This document shows positions 4,938-9,239 of a stretch of 9,239 nucleotides of DNA, piece after piece; positions within the stretch are counted from its first letter, which is position 1; each line of letters begins with the position of its first letter. The translations under genes and the position numbers were made by a program. The stretch spans positions 1 through 9,239 of the forward strand of contig SLGQ01000074.1 of NCBI GenBank assembly GCA_007136595.1, in the 5' to 3' direction. Source of the stretch: Candidatus Sumerlaeota bacterium (GTDB lineage Bacteria; UBP6; UBA1177). The notes under the pieces are model-generated. The model saw nothing but the letters and a program-made list of their open reading frames with translations. It was not told where the DNA came from and made no database searches.

Positions 4938-6640
4938 TGTCCGGATTTTACGATAAAAACAAGAAGTTCTATTTAGAACAGATAAACCTTGAAGAAATTA
5001 TAAATGACCTTGAAGATAATTTTTCAGATCAGGCAGGTGTCGGGCCTAAATCTCTTGAAGAAGCACATGAATGGTATCAGCTTGTTCTTGATAATGCAGG
5101 TAAAATTTGTGAAGAGTTCATAGCTCCCAGAGCTGAATCAGTTGACGAAGAAGGTCCATCTTTCTGTAACGGTGAAGTGAAATGGGCAAAAGGGACACAG
5201 GAAAACATGAAAATGCTTGCCCAGTCAGGTTATATGGGTGGAACACTTCCAAGGAAATATGGCGGACTTAATATGCCTGTTACAGTTAACAACCTTGTTG
5301 TCGAAATGGTTTCCCAGGCTGATGCTTCATTGATGAACCTTGTAGGATTGCAGGATATAGCGGTCACTCTTTACAAGTTCGGAAATGAAGAGCAGAAAGA
5401 GAGAGTTCTTCCAAAATTCTGTTCAGGAGAAGTAAGCGGATCTATGGCTTTGACCGAGCCCGATGCAGGAAGCGATCTTCAGGCTGTTCAGCTTAAAGCC
5501 CTTGAAAAAGATGGAAAATGGTGTCTTGACGGAGTAAAAAGATTCATAACCAATGGTTGCGGAGAAGTTTCTTTAGTTCTTGCCCGTACCGAAGAGGGTA
5601 CAAAGGACGGAAGAGGTCTTTCAATGATGCTTTATGAAAGATACCGCGATGATAATATGATAATCAGGCGCATTGAAAACAAGCACGGTATTCACGGATC
5701 TCCCACCTGTGAACTTCAGTTCAATATGGCTGAGTGTGAGCTTGTAGGAAAAAGAAGGTTCGGTCTCATCAAATATGTAATGAGCCTCATGAACGGAGCG
5801 AGACTTGCCGTTTCAGCACAGGCACTTGGAGTTGCTCAGGCTGCTTATGACGAAGCTGTGAAATATGCCAATGAAAGAGAGCAGTTCGGCAAAGCAATCG
5901 TCCACTTTCCGGCAGTTTATCAGATGCTTGCCGATATGAATGCTGAAATCGAAACAACAAGACTTCTTCTTTACCACACATCTCTTGCCGTTGACTATAT
6001 GGATATGTATGAAAGAAAAGCTGAAAAAGGCGAAAGCGTCAGAGATCAGATGAAAAAATGGACTGCAAAAGCAGATTTTCTTACACCTCTGGCTAAATTC
6101 ACGGCAACTGAAATGGCTAATAAAACCGCTTATGATGCAGTTCAGATACATGGCGGATGCGGGTTCATGAAAGATTTTAAAGTGGAAAGATTAAGCAGAG
6201 ATGCAAGGATCACGAACATCTATGAGGGAACGACTCAGCTTCAGGTGGTTGCAGCTCTTCCAAGAATTACAAGCGGACTTTTCAGAGATATGGTAAACGA
6301 ACTCCTTAGCGTTGACGGTTTGACAGATCAGCCTGTTTCCGAAATTTCTAAACTTATTGAAGATGTCATGAAAAGAGTTGAAAAGGTCAAAGCCTGCGAC
6401 AACAAAGATCTTCTGGATTACTGTGGAAATTACTTTGTTGAATGTGCTTCCATAATTTACAGGATGGCACTTTTTCTTCCGGTCGCGATCAAATATGAGG
6501 AAAAAAGAGAGCTTTTTAAATACTACAAAAATAAATCTCTCAACAGAATAAACTATCTCCTCTCTCTTATTGATTCAATTGAGTCAGATTACGGTTGTTC
6601 CGTTGATGAAATAAAAAAGCCTTTTGTAAAAAAGAGCTGA
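4937..6640 (+). CDS. Acyl-CoA dehydrogenase family protein, long form with C-terminal extension
   Basis: This FAD enzyme makes an alpha,beta-double bond in an acyl-CoA and hands the electrons to EtfAB, encoded just upstream with a four-base-type TAATG junction. The first family signature is ALTEPDAGSD at 171-180. The second is QIHGGCGF starting at 403, followed by VERLSRDARI and NIYEGTTQLQ. Glu430 sits in the YEGT position that is the catalytic base of medium- and short-chain dehydrogenases. At 567 residues it is far longer than the usual 380. The excess is an N-terminal segment of about 40 residues, a charged insert (YERKAEKGESVRDQMKKW) before the last helices, and about 130 residues after Glu430. 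Long forms of this kind include the DmdC-like group and many deltaproteobacterial enzymes. The substrate cannot be read from the sequence. Confidence 0.93.
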   Translation: MSGFYDKNKKFYLEQINLEEIINDLEDNFSDQAGVGPKSLEEAHEWYQLVLDNAGKICEEFIAPRAESVDEEGPSFCNGEVKWAKGTQENMKMLAQSGYMGGTLPRKYGGLNMPVTVNNLVVEMVSQADASLMNLVGLQDIAVTLYKFGNEEQKERVLPKFCSGEVSGSMALTEPDAGSDLQAVQLKALEKDGKWCLDGVKRFITNGCGEVSLVLARTEEGTKDGRGLSMMLYERYRDDNMIIRRIENKHGIHGSPTCELQFNMAECELVGKRRFGLIKYVMSLMNGARLAVSAQALGVAQAAYDEAVKYANEREQFGKAIVHFPAVYQMLADMNAEIETTRLLLYHTSLAVDYMDMYERKAEKGESVRDQMKKWTAKADFLTPLAKFTATEMANKTAYDAVQIHGGCGFMKDFKVERLSRDARITNIYEGTTQLQVVAALPRITSGLFRDMVNELLSVDGLTDQPVSEISKLIEDVMKRVEKVKACDNKDLLDYCGNYFVECASIIYRMALFLPVAIKYEEKRELFKYYKNKSLNRINYLLSLIDSIESDYGCSVDEIKKPFVKKS

Positions 6641-6650
6641 GTGAAGTGTA

Positions 6651-7889
6651 ATGGTTGAAATCCTTCTTATCGTAAATACTGTACTGATTTTAGCAGCAGT
6701 TTTAATTCCGGTTTTTAAAAAAAATCGTGTGGACCTCAGCTCTGTAACTGATTCAATTGAAAAAAGTGAAAGATCTTTAAAAGATGAATTTCACCGAAGC
6801 AGAATGGAGGCAAATGAAAATGCTAAAACCAACAGAGAAGAGTTATCAAAATCTCTGGGGTTATTTGCCGACAAATTCAGCGAAAACATGAAAGAGATAA
6901 GAGAATCAGTTGAAAAACAACTCAAATCAATAAGAGAAGACAACACAAAACAACTTGATGAAATGAGAAAAACTGTTGATGAAAAACTTCAGAAAACACT
7001 TAACGACAGGTTAAGCCAGTCTTTTGAAACTGTAGGAAAACAGCTTCAGGCAGTTCAGACCGGTCTTGGTGAAATGAAAAACCTTGCCAATGATGTCGGA
7101 GGGCTGAAAAAAGTTCTCAGCAATGTTAAAATGAGAGGGAGTTTCGGAGAAATACAGCTTTCCATGCTTCTTGAACAAATCCTTGCCCCCGACCAGTATG
7201 AAGCTAATGTTAAAACAAAATCGGGCAGCTCGGATATGGTTGAATTTGCTGTAAAACTGCCTGGGAAAGATGATTCAGGGACAAATGTGTGGCTGCCGAT
7301 CGATGCAAAATTTCCCAAAGATATTTATGAACAACTGCAGGAAGCTTATGATGAAGGGGATCAAGTTAAAATTGCAGTTGCTCAAAAAGCTCTGGAAAGT
7401 GCTGTCAAAAAAATGGCTAAAGATATCCGGGATAAATACATTGATCCTCCTGCCACGACAGATTTTGGAATAATGTTTCTCCCTTTTGAAGGGATATATG
7501 CTGAAATAGTAAGGAAAGCGGCACTCCTTGAAGAACTTCAAAGAAACTTTAAAATAATTGTTACGGGACCGACAACTCTTGCCGCTATTTTAAACAGTCT
7601 TCAGATGGGATTCAAAACACTTGCAATAGAAAAAAGGAGCAGTGAAGTATGGCAAATACTGAGTGCAGTTAAAACAGAGTTTGAAAAGTTCGGAGGACTG
7701 GTTAAAAACACTCAGGATAAAATCCAGAAAGAGCTGGACAATCTTGACAAAAATATAGGTGTGAGAACAAGAGCAATAAACAGAACTCTCAGAAATGTTG
7801 AAGCTACAACTGAAGAACAGTCAAAAAGAATTCTTCCTGAATTAAATGCTGCACCTGCAGATCTTGATGACGATGAGGAAAATTCCTGA
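6651..7889 (+). CDS. rmuC: RmuC family DNA recombination/rearrangement-limiting protein
   Basis: RmuC proteins limit DNA inversions at short inverted repeats in E. coli and have a predicted restriction-endonuclease-like core. The 412 residues start with one membrane anchor (1-22, VEILLIVNTVLILAAVLIPV). A long, charged, heptad-rich coiled coil (about 30-150) and the RmuC domain (about 155-360) follow. Key stretches are GSFGEIQL with Glu167, VEFAVKLP near 197-204, PIDAKFPKD with Asp218 and Lys220, TTDFGIMFLPFEGIYAEI, and TGPTTLAAILNSLQMGF. Asp218-x-Lys220 fits a nuclease active site, an inference from the fold. The C-terminus is acidic (DLDDDEE). The gene begins 10 bases after the dehydrogenase stop with a weak ribosome site, so it is probably read from the etf transcript, although no functional link is evident. 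Confidence 0.95.
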   Translation: MVEILLIVNTVLILAAVLIPVFKKNRVDLSSVTDSIEKSERSLKDEFHRSRMEANENAKTNREELSKSLGLFADKFSENMKEIRESVEKQLKSIREDNTKQLDEMRKTVDEKLQKTLNDRLSQSFETVGKQLQAVQTGLGEMKNLANDVGGLKKVLSNVKMRGSFGEIQLSMLLEQILAPDQYEANVKTKSGSSDMVEFAVKLPGKDDSGTNVWLPIDAKFPKDIYEQLQEAYDEGDQVKIAVAQKALESAVKKMAKDIRDKYIDPPATTDFGIMFLPFEGIYAEIVRKAALLEELQRNFKIIVTGPTTLAAILNSLQMGFKTLAIEKRSSEVWQILSAVKTEFEKFGGLVKNTQDKIQKELDNLDKNIGVRTRAINRTLRNVEATTEEQSKRILPELNAAPADLDDDEENS

Positions 7890-7892
7890 ATA

Positions 7893-9239
7893 CTATTGTT
7901 TCTCAGCAGGAACAAATAAGTGAAATGTTGTTCCCTCCCCTGTTTTTGTTTCAACTTCTATCGTTCCGCCATGTTGATCAATAATTGAATATGCTGCCGA
8001 AAGTCCCAGTCCTGTCCCAACCTCTTTTGTTGTAAAAAACGGGTCAAAAATATTCGGGAGGATATCTTCAGGTATTCCTTTGCCGTTATCAGTTATTGCA
8101 ATTTCAACATATCTTCCTTCTTTGATCTTAATTTTTTCACCCTTATTAATATAGATATTTTTCACTGTCACTGAAATTTCTCCACCATTTTCACCCACAG
8201 CCTCCTGTGCATTCATGATAATTTCATCAATGACCTGCCCCATCTGTTTTTTATCCATCCAGCAAGTTGTAACATCATGAGCAATATTAAATGTTCTTTT
8301 AATGTTTGTCTTTCTTAAAAGCAGTTCAACTCTGTCCTTAAAAAATGGATGTACCGCTTCCTCTTTACAAAATGGAGCACCTCCCTTTGAAAAAGTGAGC
8401 AACTGATCGGTCAGCTCGACAGCTCTGCTTCTTGCAAGGAGGGCTTTCATCAGAAATTCCTGAATTTTATCGATATCTTCAGTGTTGAGTGCAAGGTCAA
8501 GATAGCCGAACACAGCACTGTGAATATTGTTAAATTCGTGAGCTATACCCCCTGCTAAAGTGCTCAAAGATTCGAGCCGCTCTGTTTTCATCAATGTTTC
8601 CTGAAGCTTTCTGTTTTTTGTTACATCAGTAAACCTGACAGTTCTTCCGATAATTATTTTATTTCTACCTAAAAGGGGGGAAATTTCCACTTCAACAAAC
8701 TTTTTATTTTCATCAATTTGAAAAACTATTTCCGTTTTATGTAAATCTTCGTTTTCTGTTATCTGATTCAGTGGAGGCATGTTAAAAACTTCACTGAACG
8801 GGGTTCCGAATTTGATCTTTTCAATATTGAATATATTTGTTACAGCAGGGTTAAAATCAATTATCCGCCACGATTTATCAAGAACAACTATACCGTCATT
8901 TATATGTTCAAGGACAAAATCTCTTGCTATCGGAATCACATCAAAAACATTAAAAGGGTGAAGAGCAAGAGTTATAAGACTGATAGATATAGGGATAAGT
9001 GACGGTGCCGGATCAATTCTCATTCCGGGGATAAGGTTGAAAATAAATGTGAGCGTTCCTATCCACGGGATAATTATTGCAAAAAGTACAAGAATGATCT
9101 GCCTGTTTTGAATTCTTGGAGGGGTAAAAAGCCGTTTGAATAGAATTATCGATCCTGCCAACATTAACAAGTTACAGTAAAAAACATTCACCCAGAACCA
9201 GATCCCCGGAGTTCTTGTAATGATACTGAAAGGACCGTC
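7893..9239 (-). CDS. 7TM-PAS sensor histidine kinase, 5'-partial
   Basis: The minus-strand frame is open from the right edge to TAG at 7893-7895, giving 448 visible residues. A GTG at 9189-9191 could be taken as the start, but the upstream codons (GPFSIITRTPGIWFW) continue the family pattern, so the start lies outside. Numbering from the edge, residues 10-90 hold the last three membrane segments of an N-terminal 7TM sensor region, including RQIILVLFAIIIPW. A PAS domain follows at about 98-212 (INDGIVVLDKSWRIIDFNPA, RFTDVT). The H-box is GGIAHEFNN with the phospho-acceptor His234 (codon 8538-8540). The ATPase has the N-box DEIIMNAQEAV, DNGKGIP, FDPFFTTKEVGTGLGLS and HGG. No receiver domain follows the ATPase, so a separate response regulator is expected. 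The ligand is unknown. The gene converges on rmuC with three bases between the stops. Confidence 0.95.
   Translation of the reverse strand, partial: DGPFSIITRTPGIWFWVNVFYCNLLMLAGSIILFKRLFTPPRIQNRQIILVLFAIIIPWIGTLTFIFNLIPGMRIDPAPSLIPISISLITLALHPFNVFDVIPIARDFVLEHINDGIVVLDKSWRIIDFNPAVTNIFNIEKIKFGTPFSEVFNMPPLNQITENEDLHKTEIVFQIDENKKFVEVEISPLLGRNKIIIGRTVRFTDVTKNRKLQETLMKTERLESLSTLAGGIAHEFNNIHSAVFGYLDLALNTEDIDKIQEFLMKALLARSRAVELTDQLLTFSKGGAPFCKEEAVHPFFKDRVELLLRKTNIKRTFNIAHDVTTCWMDKKQMGQVIDEIIMNAQEAVGENGGEISVTVKNIYINKGEKIKIKEGRYVEIAITDNGKGIPEDILPNIFDPFFTTKEVGTGLGLSAAYSIIDQHGGTIEVETKTGEGTTFHLFVPAEKQ

Noticed and set aside
5787..6151. Minus-strand open frames inside the dehydrogenase gene
   Set aside because: They lie opposite a strongly conserved enzyme, have no ribosome sites and encode low-complexity, Cys/Phe/His-rich products typical of antisense shadows.
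4937..6640. Firm assignment as DmdC (methylmercaptopropionyl-CoA dehydrogenase)
   Set aside because: Length and the extended C-terminus are similar, but no DMSP-pathway genes are nearby and no substrate-specific residues can be recognised, so only the family is given.
7883..7912. Bidirectional terminator between rmuC and the kinase gene
   Set aside because: Six-base stem, 18-base loop and no flanking T tract on either strand.
9189..9191. GTG (minus strand) as the start of the histidine kinase
   Set aside because: Codons from 9192 to 9239 stay open and encode GPFSIITRTPGIWFW, which completes a membrane segment of the 7TM sensor region.

Overview
The window comes from a bacterium with moderately low G+C (about 40% by eye). 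The best lineage clues are two: the large surface protein at the left edge has the architecture of Myxococcota / former Deltaproteobacteria surface proteins (Cys-rich segments, LamG, 'choice-of-anchor L' domain), and the long acyl-CoA dehydrogenase looks like those common in deltaproteobacterial lineages. This is inference from remembered family patterns; no taxon can be fixed from the sequence alone.

Layout. (1) Positions 1-2270, plus strand: the 3' part of a gene for a large secreted or surface protein. Its reading frame runs off the left edge and begins in view with a nine-base tandem repeat encoding 12 Gly-Asp-Thr and 6 Gly-Asn-Thr units. Cys-rich EGF-like segments, a LamG-like lectin fold, a choice-of-anchor L domain and a C-terminal pair of calcium-loop-like motifs follow. 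(2) Positions 2344-2985: a small, very AT-rich gene for a protein with about seven membrane segments. Its motifs match the Pyr4/PaxB family of integral-membrane terpene cyclases, known mainly from fungal meroterpenoid pathways, and it is the most unusual gene here. (3) Positions 3082-6640: a tight etfB-etfA-acyl-CoA dehydrogenase operon with two TAATG stop/start overlaps. It has a convincing promoter just downstream of a perfect 16-bp palindrome. rmuC (6651-7889) follows after 10 bases and is probably co-transcribed. (4) Positions 7893-9239, minus strand: a 7TM-PAS-histidine kinase that converges on rmuC with only three bases between them. Its 5' end lies beyond the right edge.

How the genes work together. 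The dehydrogenase oxidises an acyl-CoA and passes electrons to the EtfAB flavoprotein. EtfB carries the DGDTAQVGP motif of the two-FAD, bifurcation-type ETF group, so the operon may serve anaerobic acyl-CoA redox chemistry rather than a simple respiratory ETF. RmuC is a DNA-maintenance protein with no evident link to that pathway. The surface protein, the terpene-cyclase-like protein and the kinase look like independent units. No RNA genes, insertion sequences, CRISPR arrays or origins were seen, and no stretch over 300 bases lacks a gene.
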